From Streptomyces sp. NBC_01267 (GTDB lineage Bacteria; Actinomycetota; Actinomycetes; Streptomycetales; Streptomycetaceae), in NCBI RefSeq assembly GCF_036241575.1, contig NZ_CP108455.1:682001-746000 (forward strand): 64,000 bases of DNA. The letters are read 5' to 3'. Each line of letters opens with the position of its first letter. Positions within the stretch are counted from its first letter, which is position 1. Under the pieces are notes generated by a model. The model did no database searches and was not told where the DNA came from. It was given only the letters and a program-made list of their open reading frames with translations. Made by a program: the position numbers and the translations under genes. Below, in pieces: positions 1 through 8,248 of this stretch.

Positions 1-336
1 GTAGCGACCGGAGGAGTTGGCCTGCCACATCTCCACGAGCTGCCCGCGTACGGGCCTGTTGTCACGGTCGACGACGCGGCCGGTGACGGTGATCCGCTCG
101 CCGAGCGGCTCGCCGGTGTGCTGCCGGGTCAGGTCCGCGTCCAGGTCCGTGACGTCGGTGACGCCGAAGACGGGTCCGGTCAGTTCGACGGCTTCCGGGT
201 CCTCGACCACCACCAGCGACTGCCGGGGGTGGCGCAGGGCGGTGCTGCGGTACGGGGCGTAGTCGCGGGCCGGGTGTGCCCGGCCGTCGGGGACGACGGC
301 CGCCATCTCCGCGTCGACGGTTGCTTGTTCGGTCAT
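1..336 (-). CDS. pcaH: Protocatechuate 3,4-dioxygenase beta subunit, N-terminal part (runs off the left edge)
   Basis: The 112 visible codons read from an ATG at 336 and continue past base 1, so the C-terminal half is missing. The N-terminal protein contains the PcaH core: GEPLGERITVTGRVVDRDNRP (first beta-strand block) followed by GQLVEMWQANSSGRY, whose final Tyr matches the first of the two iron-ligating tyrosines in the family. PcaGH cleaves protocatechuate intradiol to beta-carboxymuconate using Fe(III). A GGAG ribosome site precedes the start by 7-8 bases. It lies 182 bases downstream of pcaJ on the same strand, in the order pcaI-pcaJ-pcaH seen in streptomycete beta-ketoadipate operons; pcaG would be expected just outside the window. 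Confidence 0.92.
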   Translation of the reverse strand, partial: MTEQATVDAEMAAVVPDGRAHPARDYAPYRSTALRHPRQSLVVVEDPEAVELTGPVFGVTDVTDLDADLTRQHTGEPLGERITVTGRVVDRDNRPVRGQLVEMWQANSSGRY

Positions 337-348
337 CCGAGCTCTCCT

Positions 349-525
349 CGTGGGAACGGCGGTAGGGGTGTGTCGTGCGGAAGCGGTGGTATGCCGCGTG
401 GGAACGGGAGTACCGGTGGACCGCGTGGGAACGGCGGGACCGGTGCGCCGTGTGGAAGCGCGGGTACGGGTCGGCCACGTGGAAGCAGGGGTACGGGTCG
501 GCCACATGGCCGGGGCGGTCACGGT
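349..525. repeat. Degenerate ~27-bp tandem repeats between pcaJ and pcaH
   Basis: About six to seven imperfect units of roughly 25-28 bases fill the pcaJ-pcaH spacer. Each unit has a core like CGTGGGAACGG or CGTGGAAGC followed by GGTACGGGTCGGCC-like sequence; units begin near 349, 374, 395, 422, 448, 476 and 503. The last two full units are nearly identical. The reading frames through it give only low-complexity Gly/Arg/Ser peptides, so I treat it as non-coding. The last unit overlaps the end of pcaJ. Confidence 0.75.
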
Positions 526-1154
526 GCCTGAAGGACCTTCGCCGCGGTGCGGTCGCGCAGTTCCCGCGGGCTCACGCCGGGGGCGGTCTCCACCAGCAGC
601 AGGCCGTCCGCCGTGACGTCCAGTACGCCGAGGTCGGTGATGATCCGGTGCACGCACGCTCTGCCGGTGAGCGGCAGGGTGCACTCCTCCAGGAGTTTGG
701 GGCTGCCGTCCCTGGCGTTGTGCTCCATCAGCACGACGACCCGGCGGGCGCCGTGCACCAGGTCCATCGCGCCGCCCATGCCCTTGACCATTTTTCCGGG
801 AATCATCCAGTTGGCCAGGTCGCCGCGGGCGGACACCTGCATGGCACCGAGCACCGCGACATCGATGTGACCGCCGCGGATCATGCCGAAGGAGAGCGCG
901 GAGTCGAAGAAGGAGGCGCCCGGTACGACGGTGACCGTCTCCTTGCCCGCGTTGACCAGATCGGGGTCCACCTCCGCCTCGGTCGGGTACGGGCCGACGC
1001 CGAGGATCCCGTTCTCGGACTGGAACACCACGTCCACGCCGTCGGGCAGGAAGCTGGGGATCAGTGTCGGCAGACCGATGCCGAGGTTCGCGTAACTGCC
1101 GTCCGGCAGTTCACCGGCGGCGCGGGCCGCCATCTCGTCCCTGGACCAGGCCAT
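519..1154 (-). CDS. pcaJ: 3-oxoadipate CoA-transferase subunit B
   Basis: A 211-residue beta subunit of a family I CoA-transferase. The protein shows the conserved SENG motif (about residues 46-49) that carries the catalytic glutamate which forms the CoA thioester, preceded by the GLPT strand-turn, and the [14 protein letters not shown] block typical of subunit B. Length matches PcaJ/ScoB proteins. With PcaI it transfers CoA from succinyl-CoA to 3-oxoadipate, the penultimate step of protocatechuate breakdown. Its ATG overlaps the TGA of pcaI (TGATG arrangement), implying translational coupling and a 1:1 heteromer. Acetoacetate:succinyl-CoA transferase is the main alternative, but the adjacent pcaH favours the beta-ketoadipate role. 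Confidence 0.9.
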   Translation of the reverse strand: MAWSRDEMAARAAGELPDGSYANLGIGLPTLIPSFLPDGVDVVFQSENGILGVGPYPTEAEVDPDLVNAGKETVTVVPGASFFDSALSFGMIRGGHIDVAVLGAMQVSARGDLANWMIPGKMVKGMGGAMDLVHGARRVVVLMEHNARDGSPKLLEECTLPLTGRACVHRIITDLGVLDVTADGLLLVETAPGVSPRELRDRTAAKVLQAP

Positions 1155-1909
1155 CAGCCGCGCACCTTCTTCTTCTCGATTCCCTTGTCCGCCGCCTGCT
1201 GCGGGGTCAGTTCGAGTACGTGCTGCACGAACACCCCCGGTACGTGGATCTCGTCCGGGTCCAGCTCGCCGGGCTCGACCAGTTGCTCCACCTCGGCGAC
1301 GGTGATCCGCCCGGCCATCGCGGCCAGCGGGTTGAAGTTGCGGGCCGCCCGGCGGAAGACGAGATTCCCGTGCCGGTCGCCCCGCGCGGCGCGGACCAGG
1401 GCGAAGTCCGTGGTGATCGCACGCTCCAGGACGTACTCGGCGCCGTCGAACTCGCGTACTTCCTTGGCGGGGGAGCCCAGCGCCACCGTGCCGTCCGGGG
1501 CGTAGCGCCAGGGCAGTCCGCCCTCGGCGACCGGGGTGCCGACGCCCGCGGGCGTGAAGAAGGCCGGAATACCGGCGCCGCCCGCGCGGAGCCGCTCGGC
1601 GAGGGTGCCCTGCGGGGTGAGTTCCAGTTCGAGTTCGCCGCCCAGGTAGCGGCGGGCGAACTCCTTGTTCTCGCCGACATAGCTGCCGGTGACCCTGACG
1701 ATCCGTCCGGCCGCCAGCAGGATGCCCAGCCCACCGCCGTCCACGCCGCAGTTGTTGGACACCACGCTCAGCCCGCGCGCGCCCTGCCGGTGGAGGGCGG
1801 CTATCAGCACATCGGGCACTCCGCTGAGGCCGAAGCCGCCCACGGCCAGCGAGGATCCGTCGCCGATGCCGGCGACCGCCTCAGCAGCCGTGGGAACTGT
1901 CTTGTCCAT
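1154..1909 (-). CDS. pcaI: 3-oxoadipate CoA-transferase subunit A
   Basis: A 251-residue alpha subunit of a family I CoA-transferase. The N-terminus ([17 protein letters not shown]) is the family's GxGGF phosphate-binding loop region, and [11 protein letters not shown] near residue 157 is another conserved block. It partners PcaJ, whose start codon overlaps the stop of this gene. It is the first gene of the leftward operon; the upstream 140 bases separate it from a divergent IclR-type regulator and contain a 14-bp palindrome. The start at 1909 (ATG) is the first in-frame Met before the conserved region and lies close to the regulatory spacer. Confidence 0.9.
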   Translation of the reverse strand: MDKTVPTAAEAVAGIGDGSSLAVGGFGLSGVPDVLIAALHRQGARGLSVVSNNCGVDGGGLGILLAAGRIVRVTGSYVGENKEFARRYLGGELELELTPQGTLAERLRAGGAGIPAFFTPAGVGTPVAEGGLPWRYAPDGTVALGSPAKEVREFDGAEYVLERAITTDFALVRAARGDRHGNLVFRRAARNFNPLAAMAGRITVAEVEQLVEPGELDPDEIHVPGVFVQHVLELTPQQAADKGIEKKKVRG

Positions 1910-1935
1910 CCGTCCGTCCGATCGCGTTCGCCTGA

Positions 1936-1949
1936 TGAACTATTGTTCA
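1936..1949. promoter_or_regulatory. Palindromic operator candidate between pcaI and the IclR gene
   Basis: TGAACTATTGTTCA is a perfect 5+5 inverted repeat with a 4-base AT spacer, in the 139-base divergent spacer between pcaI and the IclR-type gene. It is one of the few AT-rich spots there. IclR proteins commonly bind short palindromes in such spacers, so it is a likely binding site for the neighbouring regulator; this is inference from position and symmetry. Confidence 0.6.
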
Positions 1950-2048
1950 AATTGTGTCGGCGAGTCTCCGCCCGTACCGGCCCGGTTGTCAACGGTGCGC
2001 GTGCCGACCGGCCCGACCGGTACCGTTCCGAGCACGAGGAGGAGACCG

Positions 2049-3710
2049 ATGCCGCAGATCAGCACCACCGACGCCGCCGACGAGGCCCCCGCGGGCCCGC
2101 TGGAGCGGGGCCTCACCGTGTTGCGCACGCTCGCCGCGGCGCCGGGCGGGCGGCTGAGCGCCAGCGAACTGGCCCGCGCCACCGGCCTGGCCCGTTCGCC
2201 CGTCGACCGCATCGCGACCACGCTCGTACATCTGGGACACCTGCGGGCCGACGGCCGGGACCTGGCGCTCGCCCCGCGCTCGATGGAACTGGGCGGCGCC
2301 TACCTGCGCGCGGCCCCCCTGGCGGACGTACTCGGGCCGCTCGCCGAGCAGTTGGCCGACGCCCTCGACGAATCCGTCTCGCTCGCGGTGCCGGACGTGG
2401 ACGCGGTCCGCTTCGTCACGCAGGCCACCCGCAGACGCACCCTGTCCGTGAGTTTCCGGACCGGTGACGCGCTCCCGGCCGAATCCTGCGCCCCGGGCGC
2501 ACTGTTCGCGGCGGACTGGGGGCCCGAGCAGTACACGGTCTGGCGCGAGCGGCGCGACGACGGGGGCGGTACGGCGTTCGCGGTCCCGCTGCCGGCCGGC
2601 ACGGATGTCCGCGCCACCGAGGCGGGGCTCGTGCGGCGTGCGGCGCTCACACGGGAGCGCGGCTGGTCCGTGGACGATCAACTGGTCGAGCCGGGCCTGG
2701 TGGCGCTGGCCGTACCGGTCGCCGACGCCACCGGTCGTACGGTGTGCGCGCTGAGCGTGGTCAGCCACACCAGCCGTCACTCCGCCGACTCGCTGCGCGG
2801 CTTCGCGCTGGACCGGATGCGGCACACGGCGCGGGCCATGACGGCGGCGCTCGCGGCGCACACCCCGCGGAGCCCGGCCCCGGACGTCCCGGACCGTGAC
2901 GCCTCACGGGACCCGAAGGAGGAGCTGGGGCCCGCGTACCTCCAGTCGCTCGCCCGGGGCCTCTCGGTGCTCGCGGCCCTGGGCTCCACCGAGGGCGGGC
3001 TGCCGCTCGCCGCGGTCGCCCGTACCACTGCGCTTTCCCGTGCCACCGCCCGGCGTTCGCTGCTGACACTGCAGCAGAAGGGGTACGCCGAGTCGGCCGA
3101 CGGGCTCTTCTCCCCCACCCCGCGGGTGCTCGAACTCGGCTATTCCGTCCTGTCCGGGCTCACCCTCGGCGAGCTCGCCCAGCCGCACCTGGCCGCCCTG
3201 GTGGCACAGGTCCACGAGTCGGCATCGGTGGCGGTCCTGGACGGTGACGACATCCGTTACGTGGCGCGCGTCGCCGCCGGGCGCATCATGAGCGTGAACA
3301 TCACGGTCGGCACCCGCTTCCCCGCGTACGCCACGTCGATGGGCCGGGTACTGCTCGCCGGGCTGCCCCCCACTGAGCGAGCCGCCCGGCTCGGCAGCGC
3401 CGGACTGCGCCCGCTGACACCGCACACACTCACCGGCGCCGACGCCGTCCGCGCCGTCCTGGACACCACGGAGGAATCCGGATATGCCATGGTCGACCAG
3501 GAGTTGGAGGAGGGGCTGCGGTCGCTCGCGGTACCGGTGCGGGACCGGAACGGCTCGGTGATCGCCGCGGTGAACGTCTCCCTGCACGCCGGGCGCACCT
3601 CGGCGGACGCAGCACGTACCGGCATCCTGCCCGCCCTGCGGGAGTGCGGCGCCCGGATCACCGGCGATGTCGCCCTGGTCTCCGACCGGCAGCCACTGCG
3701 GATCGACTGA
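2049..3710 (+). CDS. Double (tandem) IclR-family regulator, PcaR-like C-terminal half
   Basis: The 553-residue protein is two complete IclR regulators in one chain. Copy 1 (about residues 17-250) has a winged HTH (LSASELARATGLARSPVDRI) and an effector domain; copy 2 (about 297-545) has its own HTH (LPLAAVARTTALSRATARRS) and a better conserved effector domain with SMGRVLLAGLPP and GYAMVDQELEEGLRSLAVPV, as in PcaR/PobR-type proteins. Typical IclR proteins are about 250-270 residues. A linker rich in Pro and Asp joins the halves near residues 265-290. The ATG at 2049 is preceded by AGGAGGAGA and was chosen over longer upstream extensions. Divergent placement suggests it controls the pca operon. 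The less conserved first half may have lost effector binding. Confidence 0.88.
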   Translation: MPQISTTDAADEAPAGPLERGLTVLRTLAAAPGGRLSASELARATGLARSPVDRIATTLVHLGHLRADGRDLALAPRSMELGGAYLRAAPLADVLGPLAEQLADALDESVSLAVPDVDAVRFVTQATRRRTLSVSFRTGDALPAESCAPGALFAADWGPEQYTVWRERRDDGGGTAFAVPLPAGTDVRATEAGLVRRAALTRERGWSVDDQLVEPGLVALAVPVADATGRTVCALSVVSHTSRHSADSLRGFALDRMRHTARAMTAALAAHTPRSPAPDVPDRDASRDPKEELGPAYLQSLARGLSVLAALGSTEGGLPLAAVARTTALSRATARRSLLTLQQKGYAESADGLFSPTPRVLELGYSVLSGLTLGELAQPHLAALVAQVHESASVAVLDGDDIRYVARVAAGRIMSVNITVGTRFPAYATSMGRVLLAGLPPTERAARLGSAGLRPLTPHTLTGADAVRAVLDTTEESGYAMVDQELEEGLRSLAVPVRDRNGSVIAAVNVSLHAGRTSADAARTGILPALRECGARITGDVALVSDRQPLRID

Positions 3711-3725
3711 CCAGCGATCGGCCGG

Positions 3726-4856
3726 TCAGCGGGAACCTCCGGCGGTGGACGGCAGGGCAGCCTCCGCCGGGCTGTCGGCGAAGACCGGCCGGACAGGACC
3801 TGGTTCCGGCGTACGGGGTGCGGCAGCGGTGGACTCCCGGACCACCAGGCGCGGCCGGATGAGCAGGGACCGTCCGGCCGCGGGCGCCGACTCGATGCAG
3901 GCACGCAGTTGCTGGAAGGTCTCGGCCGCCATCTCGGGCAGTGGCTGACGGACCGTGGTGAGCGGCGGTTCGAAGAGGTCGGCGAGCAGGATGTCGTCGA
4001 AGCCGACCACCGAGATGTCGTGTCCGGCCCTGCGGCCCGCGTCCTTCGCCCCCCGGCAGATGCCGATCGCGCACATGTCGTTGATGGCGACGAACGCGGT
4101 GGGCGGACGGTCCCCGGTGAGGAGTTCCCGGGCGGCGTTCCGGCCCAGCTCGGCGGCGTCCTTGTCCCCGAACTCCGTGGTGACGGCTCCCGGCCACACC
4201 ACGGCGTCCCCGGGGTCGAGCCCGGCCGCCTCCAGCGCGGCGTGGAAGCCGCGCAGCCGTTCGCGGCGGTTGACGCTGTGCACGGAGCCCGAGACGAACG
4301 CCAGCCTGCGATGGCCGAGTTCGATCAGGTGACGGGTCGCCAGTTCGGCGCCCATCGCGTTGTCCACGCTGATACTGGCCAGCGAGGGCGGGTCGCCCGC
4401 CTGCGCGGTGCGGTCGAACGCGACCATCTTGAGGCCGCGGCTGAGCAGCGGAGTCACGTGGTCGAGCGTGGGCAGCGAGGAGCAGAGCACCACACCGCTC
4501 ACCCCGTCCGCGAGCAGTTCCTCCCCGTACTTCAGCTCACGCGCGGGATCACGCTCGCTGTTGCAGAGCAGTACGTGGTACCCGTCGGCGAGGGCGATGG
4601 CCTCCAACTCGCGGGCGAGTGAACCCCAGAAGGGGTTGGCGACCGACGGCACGATGAGGCCGATGACCTTGATCCGGCCGGTGCGCAGCATGCGGGCCGC
4701 GCGGTTGGGCCGGTAGCTGAGCCGTTCTATCGCCTGCTCCACGCGGGCGAGCGTCGTGGCCTGCATACGGTCCGTACGCCCGTTGAGGACGTTGGAGACC
4801 GTACTTGCGGAGACCCCTGCGGCCTCCGCGACCTGATGGATCGTTACCTGGCTCAT
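3726..4856 (-). CDS. LacI-family transcriptional repressor of the polysaccharide locus
   Basis: A 376-residue LacI/GalR regulator. The N-terminus VTIHQVAEAAGVSASTVSNVLNG is the classic LacI HTH with hinge helix (SYRPNRAARML), followed by a periplasmic-binding-protein-like sensor domain (VIGLIVPSVANPFWG; DILLADLFEPPLTTVRQP). The ATG at 4856 follows GGAGG and begins exactly at the HTH; longer forms to 5039 add unrelated residues through the operator region. It faces the sugar ABC/lyase operon and probably represses it until an oligosaccharide binds. The C-terminal tail after residue 340 is Pro/Ala-rich and unlike the fold. The stop lies 15 bases from that of the IclR gene (convergent). Confidence 0.92.
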   Translation of the reverse strand: MSQVTIHQVAEAAGVSASTVSNVLNGRTDRMQATTLARVEQAIERLSYRPNRAARMLRTGRIKVIGLIVPSVANPFWGSLARELEAIALADGYHVLLCNSERDPARELKYGEELLADGVSGVVLCSSLPTLDHVTPLLSRGLKMVAFDRTAQAGDPPSLASISVDNAMGAELATRHLIELGHRRLAFVSGSVHSVNRRERLRGFHAALEAAGLDPGDAVVWPGAVTTEFGDKDAAELGRNAARELLTGDRPPTAFVAINDMCAIGICRGAKDAGRRAGHDISVVGFDDILLADLFEPPLTTVRQPLPEMAAETFQQLRACIESAPAAGRSLLIRPRLVVRESTAAAPRTPEPGPVRPVFADSPAEAALPSTAGGSR

Positions 4857-4886
4857 GCCACCTCCGGTTCGGACCGCACTAGCGAA

Positions 4887-4904
4887 CTCAGTGTACCGAT
4901 TTAC
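4887..4904. promoter_or_regulatory. LacI operator candidate O1 (repressor side)
   Basis: CTCAGTGTACCGATTTAC is repeated almost exactly at 4992-5009 (CTCAGTGCATCGATTTAC, 16 of 18 identical). Both have a central CG within a partly symmetric AT-rich core, as LacI operators do. This copy lies 31 bases upstream of the lacI-family start and covers a leftward -10-like TACACT (complement of 4890-4895), so it may mediate autoregulation. Confidence 0.6.
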
Positions 4905-4963
4905 TGAACTCTCTTCACCGATACATCCGTTAACTTCCCTGAAAGATTCTTGCGTACCAGCTG

Positions 4964-4993
4964 TTGACGTCCCTCCGGAGACGTTCCTACTCT
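4964..4993 (+). promoter_or_regulatory. Promoter of the polysaccharide ABC/lyase operon
   Basis: TTGACG (4964-4969), an 18-base spacer and TACTCT (4988-4993) make a good SigA/HrdB-type promoter for the rightward operon. Its -10 box touches the operator candidate that starts at 4992, an arrangement that lets a LacI protein block transcription. Confidence 0.6.
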
Positions 4994-5009
4994 CAGTGCA
5001 TCGATTTAC
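4992..5009. promoter_or_regulatory. LacI operator candidate O2 (operon side)
   Basis: CTCAGTGCATCGATTTAC is the second copy of the 18-base repeat found at 4887-4904. The copies are 105 bases apart start to start, close to ten helical turns, which would suit DNA looping by a tetrameric or paired LacI repressor. It starts in the -10 box of the operon promoter. Confidence 0.6.
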
Positions 5010-5043
5010 AAGCACTTCCCAGCCATCTCTGGGGTGCAATGAC

Positions 5044-5055
5044 TGGATCGATCCA
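5044..5055. promoter_or_regulatory. 12-bp perfect palindrome in the leader of the ABC operon
   Basis: TGGATCGATCCA is perfectly symmetric around a central CG and sits about 28 bases before the binding-protein start. It could be a third regulator site or a leader hairpin. The CG-centred ATCGAT core is shared with the operator candidate at 4992-5009. Confidence 0.4.
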
Positions 5056-5082
5056 TCGCCTTCACCTCAAAAGGGGTGCCCC

Positions 5083-6348
5083 ATGGAACTCAGCAGACGA
5101 TCGATGCTCACTGTCATCGGCGCGGGGACCGCCGTCGCCCTCACCGGATGCGGCGCCGGCAGCACCACGGCCGGCTCGGCCGACGGCCCCGCCGAGGGCG
5201 AGATCACCCTCCTCACCCCGATCTACGAAGGATCCGACGGCAAGAAGCTCCTGGAGCAGGAGATCCTCGGCGGGTTCCGCAAGAAGCACCCGCGCGTCAA
5301 GGTCAACGTGGACTACACCACGTACACCCAGCTCAACGAGAAGATCACCACCGGCCTCGCGGGCGGGTTGCTGCCCGACGTCATGATGATGGGTGTCGGC
5401 TGGATCCCCCCGTTCGCCGCCAAGAAGGCGATCGCCCCGCTCCCGGAGGAGCTGGCCACCGCGCACGACTACCAGAAGCGGGTCCTGGAGCCGTCCCGCT
5501 ACGACGGCAAGCTGTACGCCCTGCCGGTCGTCCTCGACACCCGGATCGTCGTCTTCCGCAAGGACCACTTCGAGGCGGCCGGAATCCGGAAGACTCCGGC
5601 CAACTGGCAGGAACTCCGCGCGGTGGCGAAGCAGTTGACGGGGCACGGGCGAATCGGTTTCGACCCGTTCTCCATCGAACTGCGGCAGTGCTGGGAGGCG
5701 TTCCTGTACGCGAACGGCGGCTCGCTGTTCAGCGCGGACGGCAAGAAGGTGCGGTTCACCGACGCCCGCGGGGTAGAGGCGCTGCAGTTCTTCAAGGACC
5801 TGAGCGCCGACGGTTCCGCGGACTACACGAAGAAGACGGATCTCGGCGCCCCTACGAACATCCAGACCGGCAAGGCGTCGATGATGATGACGACCAGCGG
5901 GCTGTGGCACCAGCTGGAGGTCCAGAATCCGGAGCTCATCAAGGAGGACAAGGTCGGCGCGTTCATTCTCGCCAACCGCAGGCCCGCGATGCTCCAGGGC
6001 GGCACCCTCGTCACCCAGTCCGCCAGTTCCAAGCACCCGGCGGCGGCACGCGCCCTCGTCGAGTACCTCGCGACCCCCGATTCGGTCCTCGGCGCCGCCG
6101 AACAGCGCGGCTCGGTGCCCGGACTCAGCGATCTCGACGACTCCGGTTACGCCAAGGAGAACAAGTTCGTCGACATCTCGCTGAAGAACATGGGCTCCGC
6201 CTGTTCGGAGGGCGGCACCGCGGCCTGGATGGAGATCCGGGAAAAGATCAAGCCGACGCTGGAACCCGCCATCGTGGGCGGCCAGTCCGCGAAGGACGCC
6301 ATCGCGGAACTCGGCCGGCTCGCCGAAGCCGCCATCGGCCGGATGTAA
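5083..6348 (+). CDS. Extracellular sugar-binding lipoprotein of an ABC importer
   Basis: A 421-residue family 1 extracellular solute-binding protein. The N-terminus has a twin-arginine-like SRRSML followed by a hydrophobic stretch and the lipobox LTGC (Cys at about 24), so it should be a membrane-anchored lipoprotein. Mature sequence begins a typical binding-protein fold (ITLLTPIYEGSDG; GLLPDVMMMGVGW; PLPEELA). The ATG at 5083 sits directly on the signal sequence after AAGGGGTG. It heads the operon with two permeases just downstream (12-base gap) and no ATPase gene; streptomycete sugar importers usually share the MsiK ATPase. The lyases downstream suggest it binds unsaturated uronate oligosaccharides. 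Confidence 0.92.
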   Translation: MELSRRSMLTVIGAGTAVALTGCGAGSTTAGSADGPAEGEITLLTPIYEGSDGKKLLEQEILGGFRKKHPRVKVNVDYTTYTQLNEKITTGLAGGLLPDVMMMGVGWIPPFAAKKAIAPLPEELATAHDYQKRVLEPSRYDGKLYALPVVLDTRIVVFRKDHFEAAGIRKTPANWQELRAVAKQLTGHGRIGFDPFSIELRQCWEAFLYANGGSLFSADGKKVRFTDARGVEALQFFKDLSADGSADYTKKTDLGAPTNIQTGKASMMMTTSGLWHQLEVQNPELIKEDKVGAFILANRRPAMLQGGTLVTQSASSKHPAAARALVEYLATPDSVLGAAEQRGSVPGLSDLDDSGYAKENKFVDISLKNMGSACSEGGTAAWMEIREKIKPTLEPAIVGGQSAKDAIAELGRLAEAAIGRM

Positions 6349-6360
6349 GGACGCGTCACT

Positions 6361-7335
6361 GTGGGAGCAACGTCCGTACTGAAGGCACGGCCCACCCGGC
6401 CGCCTTCCCCGCCCGACGACACCGCGCCCCGGCGCACCCGGCGCGCCCGCCGCCCCCCGACGGGGCCGGGCCGCCGCCGGCGCCGCGCCGGAATGCTGAT
6501 GGTGGCGCCCGCGCTGCTGCACGCCTCACTCTGGATCGGTCTGCCGGTCCTCGCCTCGGTGGTGCTGGCCTTCACGAAGTACGACGTGCTGACCGCACCG
6601 CAGTTCGTGGGCCTGCAGAACTTCCGGGAGATGCTGGGCGACGCGGTCTTCCGCAAGTCCATCGTCAACACCGTCGTCTACACCTTCTTCACCGTGCCGT
6701 TCGGCATGGTGCTGGGGCTGCTGATGGCCCTGGCCCTGCACACCGGGCTCAAGGCCCGCGGCATCTTCCGCACCGCGGTCTTCCTGCCGCAGGTGACGGC
6801 CACGGTGGCCATCGCGCTGGTCTGGCTGTGGATCTACAAGCCGGACAACGGCCTCTTCAACACCCTGCTCTCGCTCGTCGGGATCAACGGTCCGGCCTGG
6901 CTGTCCTCGACGGCCTGGGCCATGCCCTCGGTCATCCTGGTCGGCATCTGGCAGGGCATCGGCATGAAGATGCTCATCTATCTGGCCGCGCTCCAGTCCC
7001 TGCCGAAGGAGCTGTACGAGGCGGCGTCGGTGGACGGCGCGTCCAGGGTGCGGCAGTTCTTCTCGATCACCCTGCCGCTGCTGAAACCCGCGACGTTCTT
7101 CGTGCTGATCACGTCGATGATCAACGCGTTCCAGGCCTTCGACCAGATCTACGTCCTGACCGACGGCGGTCCGGCCAACAGCACCACGATGATGACGTAC
7201 GAGATCTACAAGTCCGCCTTCCGGGAGTTCCGCGTCGGATACGCCAGCGCCCAGTCGCTGGTGCTCTTCGTCCTACTGATGGGCTTCACCCTGGTCAACC
7301 GGCGGATCATGGGAGGCACCCGTGGCCACAGTTGA
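6361..7335 (+). CDS. Sugar ABC transporter permease (MalF/UgpA type)
   Basis: A 324-residue inner-membrane permease. After a basic N-terminus (residues 1-40, rich in Arg/Pro) there are about six transmembrane helices beginning MLMVAPALLHASLWIGLPVL, and the EAA loop that contacts the ATPase (ELYEAASVDGASRVRQFFSI). TDGGPANSTTMM near residue 265 is typical of MalF-like sugar permeases. GTG start at 6361 lies 12 bases after the binding-protein stop. The 3' end overlaps the next permease by 14 bases, so the two are translationally coupled and likely form the heterodimeric channel. Confidence 0.92.
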   Translation: MGATSVLKARPTRPPSPPDDTAPRRTRRARRPPTGPGRRRRRAGMLMVAPALLHASLWIGLPVLASVVLAFTKYDVLTAPQFVGLQNFREMLGDAVFRKSIVNTVVYTFFTVPFGMVLGLLMALALHTGLKARGIFRTAVFLPQVTATVAIALVWLWIYKPDNGLFNTLLSLVGINGPAWLSSTAWAMPSVILVGIWQGIGMKMLIYLAALQSLPKELYEAASVDGASRVRQFFSITLPLLKPATFFVLITSMINAFQAFDQIYVLTDGGPANSTTMMTYEIYKSAFREFRVGYASAQSLVLFVLLMGFTLVNRRIMGGTRGHS

Positions 7336-8224
7336 GCTCCGCAAGCCGAAGGCGCGGGCCCGGAGGCCGGTCCCGGCCCGCCGGATCGCGCTCTACGCGA
7401 CGCTGAGCGCGATCTCGCTGCTGATGGTGGTGCCGTTCGTCTGGATGGTGCTCACCTCGCTGAAGAGCCCGGTGGAGATCGCCTCGCAGCATGCCGGACT
7501 GCTGCCGGAACACTGGCAGTTCAGCAATTACGCGGACGCGCTGAAGGCCGCGCCGTTCGCCACGTACGCCCGGAACAGTTTCATCATCGCGTTCAGCCAC
7601 ACCCTGCTCAATGTGGTGGTCGCGTCGATGGCCGGGTACGCCCTGGCGCGCATCAGGTTCCGCGGCAGCGAGACGATCTTCTACCTCTTCGTCGCCGCGC
7701 TGATGATCCCGACGTACACCAAGGTGCTGCCGGAGTTCCTGATCGTCCGCTTCATGCCGCTGGCCGGCGGGAACGACCTCTTCGGCCAGGGCGGCAGCGG
7801 CTGGCTGGACACCTGGTGGGCGCTGATCGTCCCGGGCGCCGTCACCCCGTTCGCCGTCTTCCTCTTCCGGCAGTTCTACCTGGACCTGCCGGTGGAGCTG
7901 GAGGAGGCGGCCAGGCTCGACGGGCTGAGCGAGTTCCGCATCTACGCCCAGATCATGACCCCGCAGGTCAAACCCGCCCTCACCACGGTGGCGCTGCTGA
8001 CCTTCGAGGCGTCGTGGAACAACTTCCTCTGGCCACTGCTGGTGACCCGCAGCGACAACCTCCGGGTGATCCAGGTGGGGCTCTCCGTCTTCAAGACGGA
8101 GAACGGCACCCAGTGGCAGTTCCTGATGGCCGGCACCACCCTGGCCACCCTTCCCATGGTCGTTCTCTTCCTCATCGGCCAGCGCTACTTCGTGCAGGGC
8201 TTCGCCACCGCCGGTCTCAAGTGA
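7322..8224 (+). CDS. Sugar ABC transporter permease (MalG type)
   Basis: A 300-residue permease with about six transmembrane helices. The first helix (ALYATLSAISLLMVVPFVWMVLTSLK) and the EAA motif (ELEEAARLDGLSEFRIYAQI) are those of MalG-type carbohydrate permeases. GTG start at 7322 lies inside the preceding permease gene. It ends 24 bases before the SDR gene. Together with the binding protein and a probable shared MsiK-type ATPase it completes the importer. Confidence 0.92.
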   Translation: MATVELRKPKARARRPVPARRIALYATLSAISLLMVVPFVWMVLTSLKSPVEIASQHAGLLPEHWQFSNYADALKAAPFATYARNSFIIAFSHTLLNVVVASMAGYALARIRFRGSETIFYLFVAALMIPTYTKVLPEFLIVRFMPLAGGNDLFGQGGSGWLDTWWALIVPGAVTPFAVFLFRQFYLDLPVELEEAARLDGLSEFRIYAQIMTPQVKPALTTVALLTFEASWNNFLWPLLVTRSDNLRVIQVGLSVFKTENGTQWQFLMAGTTLATLPMVVLFLIGQRYFVQGFATAGLK

Positions 8225-8248
8225 CCGGCTCCAGAAAGGGTTTCATCC

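Noticed and set aside
62..505. Apparent 147-residue reading frame across the pcaH start and the repeats
   Set aside because: It overlaps real pcaH in another frame and consists of repeat-derived low-complexity residues.
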